This document shows positions 42,301 through 53,186 of a DNA stretch of 64,000 nt, piece after piece. The notes beneath the pieces are model-generated. The model was not told where the DNA came from, did not search any database, and worked only from the letters and a program-made list of their open reading frames with translations. A program made the translations under genes and the position numbers. Source of the stretch: Tubulanus polymorphus (taxonomy: Eukaryota; Nemertea; Palaeonemertea; Tubulaniformes; Tubulanidae); the NCBI RefSeq assembly GCF_964204645.1, contig NW_027437430.1, positions 124,001-188,000 of the forward strand, given 5' to 3'. Within the stretch, counting starts at the first letter, position 1. Every line of letters starts with the position of its first letter.

Positions 42301-45300
42301 TACCGTAGATGTAAATATTTAGGGTGTTTGAAACTGGCCAACCTACCATATCCACAAGACAGCTTGAGCGCATTTTGCAAACGGCGGTCAATCACTGACC
42401 TTTGTGCCTACATGTATTACTATTCGATGATATGCTTATTTATCTTTGGAACTCTCAATTACACGAGAACTTTGTTCGTATCTTAAGATTAATGTTCTGG
42501 ATCCTATGAATGAATGAAAAATAAAAGATTTAGATTTTCATGTTGACAAAAAACGCAACATGAAACTATAACCCGGAGTGTGAAATTTTATGCAAATACT
42601 GTTGAGTTGATCAACCTTAGGTAATTGGTGATCAATATCATCCCTGTCGAAATAAATCTCAATCGCTGACATTGCCTCGAATTTCCACTTGTAGAACTAT
42701 AAATCATGGCGGTCATGTATGCTGAAATTAAGAGGCTTCGAAAACGTTGGTCGATCATGCAAGGTTCGCATGTCCAGTCACCAACGTCGCAATAAAGTAA
42801 ATTTATGATACCAATATCGCAAAACGTATTGGCCACTTACATGACACATTTCTGATTGACACAAATAACAGTAAATTGTCGCAAATCAGAGGGAAATCGG
42901 TTGTGTCACGTATCCTTGGCATGAACAAACGATTCAGCGGGGAAAAGAGCGATTTCTTGACCACACGACTTTTAACTAAAAACTTAAAAAACATCATCAG
43001 ACATTAAAATAACAAACGTGTTTATGACCTCATAAGTATATATATATGTATATAATATGTACCCTTTTTATCAATAGTCAAAGTAAAAAAAAAGGAAGAG
43101 AAAACACACATGGATATTTTGCAAATGTACATATATTTAGTACAATCATTCTCGCCACGTTGTTGAGCTGTAATTTGGTTGAATAAACTAAACATAGTGA
43201 CGCAAGTTTATATGGGAGCTGACTTGACGGATACCCATTATTGGTGATTAATGCTGTAATATATCAATTCGTTTAAGCTCCTTTATGAGCCTGATCCACG
43301 AGACGAAAATGTGTAATCTTTTCAACTACATTTTGCATAGTTTATACATTAAGGGCGGGTTACCATCATCAAAAACTTGATCACGTGATGCGAACCACGT
43401 GGTTGTATTCGCACATGTCCTTGACACTGCCTTTCGATCTTGAGAGTTAGGGTTGAGTACTTTTCTGTGCACTCGCACGAAGTAGGCTACATTTCTCTAG
43501 CAGTCAATCCGCTACCCGTTTTAATTCCGTTCGTATTAAAACAAACGAGATGTTTGAAGTAAAATTGATGTGTAGCTCGTTCATCTTGTGAATAGTCAAT
43601 GACTCTTGTGTCGTTGGTAAGCTTCGTGAAAAAAGACGAGAAGATTTCGCATTTAAATGGACTATCCAATTAGCGTTTTGTTTCACCGGCTTCTCGTCAC
43701 ATTTATCATTTTTCAAACTTGACAAGTTTTAGTTAGTATTATTGATTAATGCGTATGATTTATTATCATATATTTGTAGGACGTCGTCGTCAACATTAGA
43801 ATAGGGGACCGCGACTGAAAAATATTGAATTGAGTGCCAATCATGTGGTTCGAATCCCTAAACTACGACAATACGCTCAGAATTTTGTTGTTATGATTTG
43901 CAATTTGTTCAAGAAATCATGTTAATGTCTATTAGATATATAAACTACATTCTAAAATACATTTCTTCGTGTCAATAGTGGGTAGTTGTCCGCATCCATA
44001 GGGTGAGGAGATTTAGGAAGCCGACTGACAGAAAACTACATTTTAAATTTCCCTCGCTTGATAACTTTTCTAGCCGATGCGCACCATGCAGCGCCGGGGA
44101 ATGTTTACTTTTATTATAGAAGACGTTGATTGATGATAATGATGATGACGGATTGATTTATAGAGTTCGGGTTTGCCTTGCGTCACGAAATGGTAACAAA
44201 TCATTCAGCGGAAGATATACCCCGCCTGGGCGTCGAATAAATCAAACTACAACCATGCATAAGTCTCCGGTCCAATCTAGATTCAAGGACGAGCCTAACG
44301 GCTTCCTCCCGAGAAATATGTCATGTATTGAATTCGATAATTACAGAGGAAAAGTCGTCCATCATTATATTATATGGCGATTAAGGCTCGTATGATGCAT
44401 TTTAATATGTAACGAAGCTGATACGTACATACACATCTTTCCCTCTCGACACCGTCCATTGGAGCCCGACTTCATGAATTGGCTTCAAATGTTCCTCAGT
44501 CTAAAATGAATCCAAAGATAGGGCCTATTCCACCCACCATACATACATATATTGCAAACTTGATTATTCAGCATCCAGGAGGTCTACTGTATTTCGGAAA
44601 TGCTGATCATTGATGTTGCGGTGCCTGAAATTAAATGGTTCAAATTGGAATCGGTAAATCGCGCTCGTACGTCAACGACCGTTTTTTCAGGATCTTTCAA
44701 TCCCACGGCACATTCCTGACTAGCAGACGACTTGATGGAAACAGAGTGGCTTCTGTGATAACAAAAGCTTTCCTTGACAGAGATTGATAGCGCCATACAT
44801 CAATGCCAAACTTGATCACCTAATCGTTTGCTTGCGCTTGTTTGATCATGCCGACTGCAAACACGAAATACATCATCTTTGATGTGCGTAATGTGGAAAG
44901 GGTGGGTGGGGTTTATATATATTTTGTTGTATATTTTCTACCATGCCACAGCGCTATAGTAACATGGTCATCGGTGACATTAGTTTAGAACTAAAGAAAA
45001 TTTCTTGTAAAACTAATTAATCGTGCAGATAGATTGACAGAAATATAATAAAACTACGTTCAAAATGAATTTGAATTTAAGTGAGATTGGCATATTCATT
45101 TCCAGTTCCGATAGTATATTGTGGACATATAACTGTGTTGGTATAATATACGATGAACTGTTTCCAATCATGCTCGACTTAACCAGTTTTCAATTAAATG
45201 TTGATCAAGTATGATTGATTAAGATTAACGCGGGTCTAAGTTTTTGATTTACGGATCAATGATCGACGCGTAGACTCCTCAGATGACATATCAAATACTA

Positions 45301-46376
45301 CCACGTCTCTCCTCATAGTGAACCACCTTAAACTGATGCTACGTAGTTTCGCGAAGAATCTGGTTCGGTCATCTTATCAAACTATGATTTCTTTTTTAAA
45401 GGAGAGGGATTGTTTTGTATTTTGTAGTCAAGTAAATATTTCGATATTCCTCGCAAAACATTCACCAAGAAGAACTAAGTGTTGCGCCCCTACGTACATG
45501 GAAAAAATGCCTACATCAGACGACTTATCTGATTATCATCCCGAACTGGAATCCCTGAGTAGATGGACCCAATTATCAATTCAATGCCTAGATATTCGTT
45601 CAAAAATGATCCATGGTCAACGTGTTTTATATACGTAGCTACTGGACAGGTCTCGAGGTGTGCGGATATCGTGTTAAAAAGTTTTCGCGTTTCTTCATTC
45701 ATTACTTATTATTCAAGGAAGGTGGTCGTAACTGTTTTCATCACGTGTATGTATCATGTAGATAAGTCACAAGCAGCCATCCATCTCACCTGTCAGTAAC
45801 AGTGCTTAACTATCTCCATTAATGGCACTAAATGACGGTCGTATATCATGCACTTTATTGCACATAGCTGAAGGAGAGGAGAGACGGCAATTCCATGTCA
45901 CAGCAAATTTTCAAATAAATCATCAGCTCGCGCTGAAGTTGCCAATCTGACAGAGATCCGTTCGAAAACTGCAGAGACAGACGGATTACCCAATGTCGAG
46001 TCGTTTTATTAATACTAGATGTCGCTACAGCTATCACGACTTGGCGGCAATTTCAATTTGCTATTCTCGAAGCGAGCGGAAGAGCTATGATTCAACAAAC
46101 AGTTCATGCATTTATAACGTACGCTGGAAGGGGTCCTTTTGTATGTGATGCATCCATTCGAGGAAGGCGAATAAAATATTCTAAGAAAACTTCACATGCG
46201 TAATCAATGGACGATCCCTGTGAAATGCCTCCACCATTCCGTAATACTGAGGCAGGAAAAGCTTGACCTTTTACATCAGGATTGATTCATCCAAGATAAA
46301 GGATTAATTGACACATTCATATACAATACATAAATCCTTGTATTTGTTATAAAATTGTACACAGATCTGAATTGAT

Positions 46377-49300
46377 TCATGTCCCGAATTTCTTCTGTCT
46401 TAATGTTGGTGGCAGTGAATCGAGAAGGGCCATCGGTGTCACCTCAGTTACGACTAATGAGCCATCACGTAGACTTCCGACATGAACTAAATACTGAAAG
46501 AGACATACACCATATAATAGTTACAATAACATTTGAGATAATAATCAGGGACCCAGTTCCACAGTTGTGAGTTAGAGTTAACTCTGAGTTAAAGTTAGTT
46601 CATTTTCAATGAGTCAAATCTGAACTCAGAACTGTGGAACTGGACCCTGGAAGTACATTGCATTTACCTTGTATTTGTTGCAGATGTGTATCGCTCTGTT
46701 GACTTTCGATTGCTTCGTTTTAGTCTTTGGGGAACTTTTGGTTTTGCTCAAAAATGGCTGAAAACAAAAAAGTTCAAGTTCTGAGCAAGAACTATTTACA
46801 TTCCAGTAATGCACCTTCGCACATTCTCTCACCTTTGACTTATCGAGTATGGCCAACTGCTGATCATCGTGCACAATGAACTGATTTTGATTTGAGTGAT
46901 TATTGAAGAGGTTTAGTAGTTTATTTTGCCGATGAATCCAATCATGAGGAAACTGAGCTATGTGTTCCTTGCACCAGTCCGTGTATTGTCTCTTCTCATA
47001 GTCATATTCGAGCACCTAATCAATAGATTGACGCGACGTTTATTTCACTCTCTACATGGAAATCATCGATTCATATCGGATGTACACAACTTACCTTTCT
47101 ATCGCAGTAAGCCACAGTTAATATAGTTGTGTCTGGTAGGAAACTTAAAGCTGTCGGCTGCACGTGATAGTTCGGTAATTTACATAAATACTGCAATGTT
47201 AATTCATCAGTTATCAGATGCAATGATAGTGTTACCAGTTTTACATGAAATGTAAACCTGCGAAAAATTTCAATATCTTTTTCTAGGGTTCTTACAGACC
47301 AGGGAATCCAAAATTTCCCCAATTTTTCCCTAGCCAACCATAAAATCCCTGATTGAATTATAAGATATCCTCAGTGAGGGCTGTTGTCTGTTCCTTGTGC
47401 CACCCATCACCAGCAAGAACAAAAAATCAAATTCCCTGATTTTCAAGAAGAGTCAGAATTCCCCGATTTTTCTGATCCGTAAGAACCCTGTTTTTCTTAC
47501 CACGATAACTACCTTTTTAGCATCTAGATCATAAACGTAGACATTCCGCTGATGATCTGCAGCCGCGACGCGAGTGCCATCATTATTGATAGCGAGTAGA
47601 TGAATACATTCATTTGGTTCTGAAAATTCAAACAAGATCAAAACATATGAACAAATGTCAAACAAATGACTTAAGTCAGGCATAAATTACGCTATACCTG
47701 ATTCTGTAGATGGCTGCATCGTACAAATAAGACTAGGTTGTATTTTATCGACTGAGATGACCTGCACGGTTCCATTGTTTGCTGCTGATATAAGTTTGGT
47801 CGAGTCGTTGTTGAATACGAGTCTATGAGCTGGTAACACGTCTGGATGTTGATACCGCACTCGATGTAAACTGACGTTAATCGTATCCGATTCTTCCTGT
47901 AATTAATGAATGACATTTTCCTGTCTCAAGAGCTGGCACAATGAAGTAACACGGCGTTCATACTATCGCTAGTTAATCCACTCTAATTTGTATCTGGAAC
48001 TGACCAAGTAAGAACCACTGTATCAATAACATTTTCAAATTAGCTGTTTTATCACTGGTCCAGCTAGATGCAATAAAGAGATTGACAGCAAAGTATGCAT
48101 AGTCATGGTCTGTTCTTAAATCTAGAACGGACCTGGATTAGTCTTTTTGGACAGTGTTAATTGGTCTGTTCTAAAATGGAGCGACTAGTTCATCTCGTAC
48201 TTTTCCCAGTTTCGATGTTCATCTGTCCATTCAAAATAACGTACGCTGCTATTATTTCTGTTTTAACTTACCAATGTTACGTGATAGAGACGAACTGAGT
48301 ACAGATCGGAATAAGCAATCCATTTACCGCATGTACTTAATGCCGAACAGACTATAGTTTCCGCATCTCTCGATTTGAGCTGTAGCAGTTTAATCGGGTT
48401 CGTCGTAAGAGGAAGAATATCTCCATTTCTATCTGTGAATAGAAACGAATGTTACTTTACAGTGTAACAGACATACGGTGAACTAATCAGAAAATTCATT
48501 TCAGTTTCTTACTCGATGTCTTATTAGTCGAGCCTAACTTCCATAATTCGAGGTAATTTGAATATTGTAACAAAACCGACGCATCAGCTGCCGCTATATG
48601 AACGACATTCTGAAAAATATATATAGATTGAGTAAATAAGATTAATCAGTCACAGATTCATCCTCGTTTGCTGTGTGTTTATTCACTAACCTGAGGTATC
48701 GCCGGTACTTTCTTATACTTTCCGTCAATCTTCCCTTTAAAGGGTAAATATATGAGATTACAATCGACACCTGAAAAGAACGAAGATTTTGAATAAATGA
48801 CTTTTGTCTTTCATTGCATTTCATTATTGGAGATATTTTTGTACAAACCTCCAGAAACGAGGAATTCGCCGGTATGTACTAATGCTCTGACGTCATGTGT
48901 ATGTGGATTCTGAAGGCGCATTTTCGAGTTCACCCAAGTTTTCCAATCGCTGTCGTCCTTCGTTTTGATGTATTCAAACTGCACTAAAGATGAATCTATT
49001 CCGCTGCAGAACACCGAGTCCCCGTCCTGAAATTATCAAATGCAAAATGAAAATATGTCACGTAGAATCATTAAATAAACATTCTACATTTGTGTCATAC
49101 ATATATCTAAACTCGCCTTATTTATACAAAGAGTTAGTACATCTGCTTGATGGCTTTGGAAACTCTGTGAAAAAAAAAGAAATTGCTTTTGATAGCAACA
49201 CATTTACAATTATCTATTAAACATAATTAACCAAAACAATGAACTGAAGATATTTTCACCTTGATTTTAGTACCCATCTTTCCATTCCAAAATGATGTTT

Positions 49301-50411
49301 TCCCCCTCGAATCACCACTTATGATTGTCATGTCTCTGAAAAATAACAACAAGACTCAGGGTCAACTCACATCTTTTTAAGAAATAAAACCGAAGTTTCA
49401 TCAGAAATAAAATGAATTTAGGCAACACGGAATAAAACGTACTTCGTAACCGCCACGCACCAAATTATGGTTTCTTTACGAGGATCAATTCGACCAACAG
49501 TTAATCTTTGAATGGCATGCCCCGATTCGACGCTCCAAACCCGGATATTCTCCATACCCCCGGTCACTATTCGATCTTCCGTGTCGTTCCAAGCAATGCA
49601 TAAAATTCGACCTGAATTAAGAAAGGAATTAAAGAAAATATTGCACAACAGAGGCGCAACAATTTTGGAAGTGTCGTAGATTGACAACTTACTATCAATA
49701 CGATCAAAGGATTTACTGTACTGCAAACTATCAGATATAATATCAAACAACGCTACACATCCATCTTCAGTTCCTGCCTGTAAGAGATAATCCATATCTT
49801 AAATGATAAAACCTTTCTGGTTTAGGTAGAGCTGAGTATATTAATCACTGTAAATGTGATGAAACTTACAGCAAGAAGAGTGCCAGATGTATTGACTGTA
49901 AGACACCAGACAGCACCAGAATAGGATGGAACGGATTGCTGAAAAAAAGATCGATAAGATCCATTAAATCCTTCATTCGGTTCACTTTAGATCGAGTTAA
50001 TCCTTTTCATGAATCTGACATGCGCGACTGATAAAAAGATTTCTAAATGTATAGGCCTACCTTAGGGCATAATTTCATCAAGTCATATTCAATGATTTCT
50101 CCTTGTAAACCGGCGGAGAAGAGACGCCCAGCCGACCAAACTAGCGCTTCAACCGACCGGCCTTCGCAGCTAGGAATTACCTAAATTAATAAAAACAAAA
50201 TTTCAAACACTGTTTAAACTCCTCAAAGGAGAGGCAATGAGAGAATTCTTACCTTTTGAAGAAACCAGTTATCGGGAATGCTCCATATTTCAATGGATCC
50301 ATTTGATCGCGACAGAGCAATTCTTTTCTTATTCTCATCATATGCTAAGCAGTGAATGGCATGAGGGGTATATTCGAAGAAGCGAACCTGGTGAACCTTA
50401 AATTCAGCCAT
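46377..50411 (-). CDS. UTP4: UTP4/cirhin, WD40 U3 snoRNP (t-UTP) component
   Basis: A complete 17-exon model: 50411-50253, 50180-50061, 49938-49870, 49777-49693, 49611-49443, 49335-49260, 49164-49117, 49026-48849, 48770-48691, 48609-48513, 48432-48272, 47896-47698, 47619-47501, 47190-47095, 47015-46833, 46757-46668, 46493-46377. It codes 681 aa against about 686 in human, with all phases consistent. Similarity to human cirhin spans the whole length: start MAEFKVHQVRFFEY, then LFSAGLQGEIIEYDL, SRILCIAW, PHTHDVRALVHTGEF, YLELWKLGST, NGDILPLTTN, CGKWIAYSD, a YDYEKRQYTDW segment and the terminal KKFGT. The protein is a WD40 double propeller of the nucleolar small-subunit processome needed for pre-rRNA transcription and 18S processing. 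Intron 7 uses a GC donor. Introns 13 and 16 contain MITEs. The final exon was found by its KKFGT end. Confidence 0.93.
46546..46649. mobile_element. 104-bp foldback MITE filling the last UTP4 intron
   Basis: The left end reads CAGGGACCCAGTTCCACAG and the right end, reverse-complemented, reads CAGGGTCCAGTTCCACAG. The palindrome continues inward (GAGTTAACTCTGAGTTAAAG region). It makes up about 60% of the 174-bp intron 46494-46667. Ends of CAGGG type suggest a hAT-derived element. A decayed relative lies at 11253-11327. Confidence 0.75.
47284..47490. mobile_element. hAT-like MITE in UTP4 intron 13
   Basis: The left end AGGGTTCTTACAGACC is mirrored at the right end (reverse complement CAGGGTTCTTACGGATC). 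Subterminal GGGAAT / AATTCCC blocks are repeated inside. It is about 205 bp and has no ORF. The flanks CTTTTTCT and GTTTTTCT match at 7 of 8 positions, consistent with an 8-bp target duplication. It lies in the intron between exons at 47619-47501 and 47190-47095. Confidence 0.7.
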
Positions 50412-51137
50412 CACACTTCAAGGAGGAAGGGCAGACACCCAGTGCCGGTATGAAAGAAATCTGAAGAAAATGAAGGCGACTGTGTACATAAAGGTGTGAC
50501 AAACATAACAATAATATGATCAACAAAATAAGAAGGCGTTCCGGATCCATGTCAATGGTGCATTTGTTTCAACTTAATTTGGATAAAAGGGATGAATAAA
50601 GGAACCGAGTTTGAATTGAATTGCCTATTTTGGTTTCATCTAATCTATTGTTTCAGTTGTTACTGACTGACAACTGATTTTTCCACGCTCTTTCATGAAT
50701 CTGAATGATTAACTTTAAACTGACTTGTATATCTGAAATAGGACTACCTACAAAGATCGAAATAATGCTTTATTTAAGGTTTTAATCGTGGCAAACACGT
50801 TGAGAGCAGTGTTGGTTATTCAGCGGTGTATTTGGCGCTGATTCAAGATGGAAGCTATGTAGAGGGCGCTGTAAAATGTTATAGAATGGCATCTCAATCA
50901 TAGCATCCAGCTGGTACCGCTATGATTGTGGTTCGAATCCCAATGTAAACTATCGTCATTCATCGATCTGACAGTAGATGGCAGTACTAACCAGGAAGTC
51001 GACGCGCGGATAATTTAACACTAATCATACAAATTTGCCCTTAAGTTTAGCCAAAACTCTATCTGCAGTTTAATGTCCATATAATTTATTATGCAAATTA
51101 TTGTTTCACATCATAAGTTGATGTCACAATAATTATA
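50412..51137. promoter_or_regulatory. Shared divergent promoter of UTP4 and CHTF8
   Basis: The two start codons are 726 bp apart on opposite strands and no other gene lies between, so both promoters must be here. No TATA box is clear. A tRNA B-box-like GGTTCGAATCC at 50930-50940 is probably a SINE remnant. Confidence 0.6.
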
Positions 51138-51707
51138 ATGCAGATTGTTATCCAAATGTAAGAAAGACAAAACAATTGAATGAAGTCATACTAATTACCA
51201 AAAATAACCGACTGATCCTTTTTATTTTCCGATATTCTTTTTTTATAATATTGATTATCGTATGTTCATAGACCGAGTGATGATGGTTCTCAAGAATGGA
51301 CGATGGTGGAACTTCAGGGTGATTTAGAAAACAGACACGGAGGAAGTCCTAATCTTTCTGGTAAATTCATCGGTGATTTACATTTCACGAAAAAGGTATC
51401 GAACTTGAGTGAAAAAGCAATCCCTGAATATTTGACCGATGTAGACAATAAAAAGTTTGAAAATCTATTTCAGGGAGTACCAATACTCATAATTGGACAT
51501 CATATACTGTATGGGAAGGTGACGAATCTCGACAAGCCGTTCGCCGTTGTTAGAAAGGAGAGAAATGTCATTCCACTTCAAGAAGCAATTGAAGCTGATT
51601 TGAAAGCAGAAGGGAACAGTTACATCGTAAAAGCTATCATTACAAAAAAACTTGTCTTCAAAACTCGTCCGAAGCCGATTATAGCTCATGTACCTAAGAA
51701 AATATGA
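51138..51707 (+). CDS. CHTF8: CHTF8, Ctf18-RFC subunit (sister-chromatid cohesion clamp loader)
   Basis: Three exons fit best: 51138-51157 (MQIVIQ plus two bases), 51272-51395 and 51474-51707, giving 125 aa (human 121). Recognisable blocks are IPSDDGSQEWTMVELQGD, GDLHFTKK, GVPILIIGHHILYGK, DKPFAVVRK and FKTRPKPI near the end, all matching human CHTF8 in order. The product is the small subunit that, with DSCC1, joins CHTF18 to the RFC clamp loader at replication forks. The first exon was located by its MQIVI peptide and matching phase 2 across the 114-bp intron 51158-51271. The stretch 51396-51473 is an in-frame GT-AG segment; if unspliced the protein would be 151 aa with a 26-residue insertion absent from the family. 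Confidence 0.9.
51396..51473 (+). other. 78-nt in-frame mini-intron (or retained intron) in CHTF8
   Basis: It begins GTATCG and ends CTATTTCAG, has no stop codon in the coding frame and is exactly 26 codons long. Removing it joins GDLHFTKK to GVPILIIGHH, which restores the ungapped family sequence. Open-frame prediction alone reads through it. Confidence 0.8.
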
Positions 51708-53186
51708 AGATTCATGGGTAATAAAAAAAGCTGGATGCTACTTATATTGAGAATGGAAGATTAGTTTCTGTTGTATTTCTGTTCTTCAGTGAATTAAACT
51801 GTGATTAATAGTATGCCTATGAATGCTTACCATATTCATGCATTTACGTTTGGCACTTAACGGTTGAATCTGCAGTTGTACATGTAATTCTAAAAAAGTA
51901 AATAAGCTGTATCTGTAATGACTTCATACGGAAAAATGTCTGGCCAAAATATATGAATTTCATTACATCCGATATGCACATTGTATTATACACAGATCTT
52001 GCCAAACTCACTGTTATATCAACATTTGATAATAAACACGATGTTTACAGAAGATATGAATTAATCTTGATTATTCGATAAGAGTCTTATTTATGTATTT
52101 ATCTATTGTCTTTAAATGATATCGAGTTATCGTACTAAACGTACATAGGTTTATCGGTTTTGACTTCTCGAGGAAAATCGGGTTATTCCGTCATTATCGA
52201 TATGACCTCGGTCCATGCTGATTTATTTGGCCACTCTGTCCGCGAAAACTTGTGATCGTTACACTCGGACACCAATCACACGGGAAAACTGATGCGGATG
52301 TTTATCAAGATAAGAAATTGACTACACGTACGCATTAGATGTATATAAGCCTACATTGAATATTTCATTTTCTTTCGCTTATCGACGAAGACCATTAAGT
52401 TATTATCGTAATTGCCAAAATTATTGATTTGCGTTCGGGTGCCAAATTAGACAATAATTCAGTCTGAAGTAAGTTTCGCGTACCAGCATTTGGTGCAATC
52501 ATGGACTGTGAAACGAACTAGAGTTTTACGGTGCAATACATAAAACTTGTTACAGCGATAGTACTCTAGTACTTATTGCTGCACTGATTCCCGTTCTATT
52601 GCACTCACACGCTTCAAACACTTAAGATATTTATCTAGCACTTAAAAACTGTTATAATATTTTGTAATCTGAAAATGATGATTAAGCCATTATTTTAGAC
52701 TCCTTGTCATTATCAGATAATGAATAACCCAAATAACGCCTGCTTATGAATATAAGAAAATTACTCAGTCGAGCCAGTGTTCGATGATAATTAATGAATC
52801 AACGATGGTTTCGTTTGCTTTTTTCGCTCATATGACCAAATTTCAAAATCGTCTGCGTCTGGATCGATCGATATGACGTACGCTCGATATTGACTTTTAA
52901 TCACCTACTGGAAGATAGCGGACAAATAAAAGAAGATAAAACTTTCTAAACCAACCGCAGCTTATCAGTCACATGACTTTCCAGTACGTATATAACCTGG
53001 ATATAGCAAGTGCCAGCGCTGGTCTCTCATTGCAGCCCTTTCCAGGAAACGCAACAGCTGATTAGCGATCTGATTTTCATCTCCACATCAATGTATAAAT
53101 ATAACGAAGTCAACACAATCTACGTTTAATTAGTAACAAGAATTCAATCGATCAAAATTGCGGGCTGCTTGAGAACTTTGCGAAAA
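51708..53186 (+). other. CHTF8 3' UTR and upstream region of the ML gene
   Basis: AATAAA at 52031-52036 is a likely CHTF8 polyadenylation signal. TATAAATA at 53094-53101, 86 bp before the ML start codon, is a plausible TATA box. An upstream TATATAA occurs at about 52990. Nothing coding is seen. Confidence 0.4.

Larger units (their letters stand above)
31576..46376. other. 14.8-kb non-coding interval between tsh and UTP4
   Basis: This holds the tsh 3' UTR and then no exon chain I can support. Open frames here are at most about 100 codons, overlap one another on both strands and have no domain, signal or family resemblance. Locally less AT-rich blocks with clustered homeodomain-like sites (about 33600-33860, 34780-34920, 37750-37960, 39250-39400) are candidate enhancers. 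A lone tRNA B-box-like GGTTCGAATCC sits at about 43848-43858. Confidence 0.6.

Noticed and set aside
43847-43858. tRNA or SINE at a GGTTCGAATCC box
   Set aside because: Isolated B-box; no A-box or tRNA fold upstream. The similar box at 50930-50940 was rejected for the same reason.
51303-51707. CHTF8 as a single exon starting at 51303
   Set aside because: An upstream exon coding MQIVIQ joins in phase and recovers the conserved SQEW segment, and an internal in-frame intron explains the extra 26 residues.
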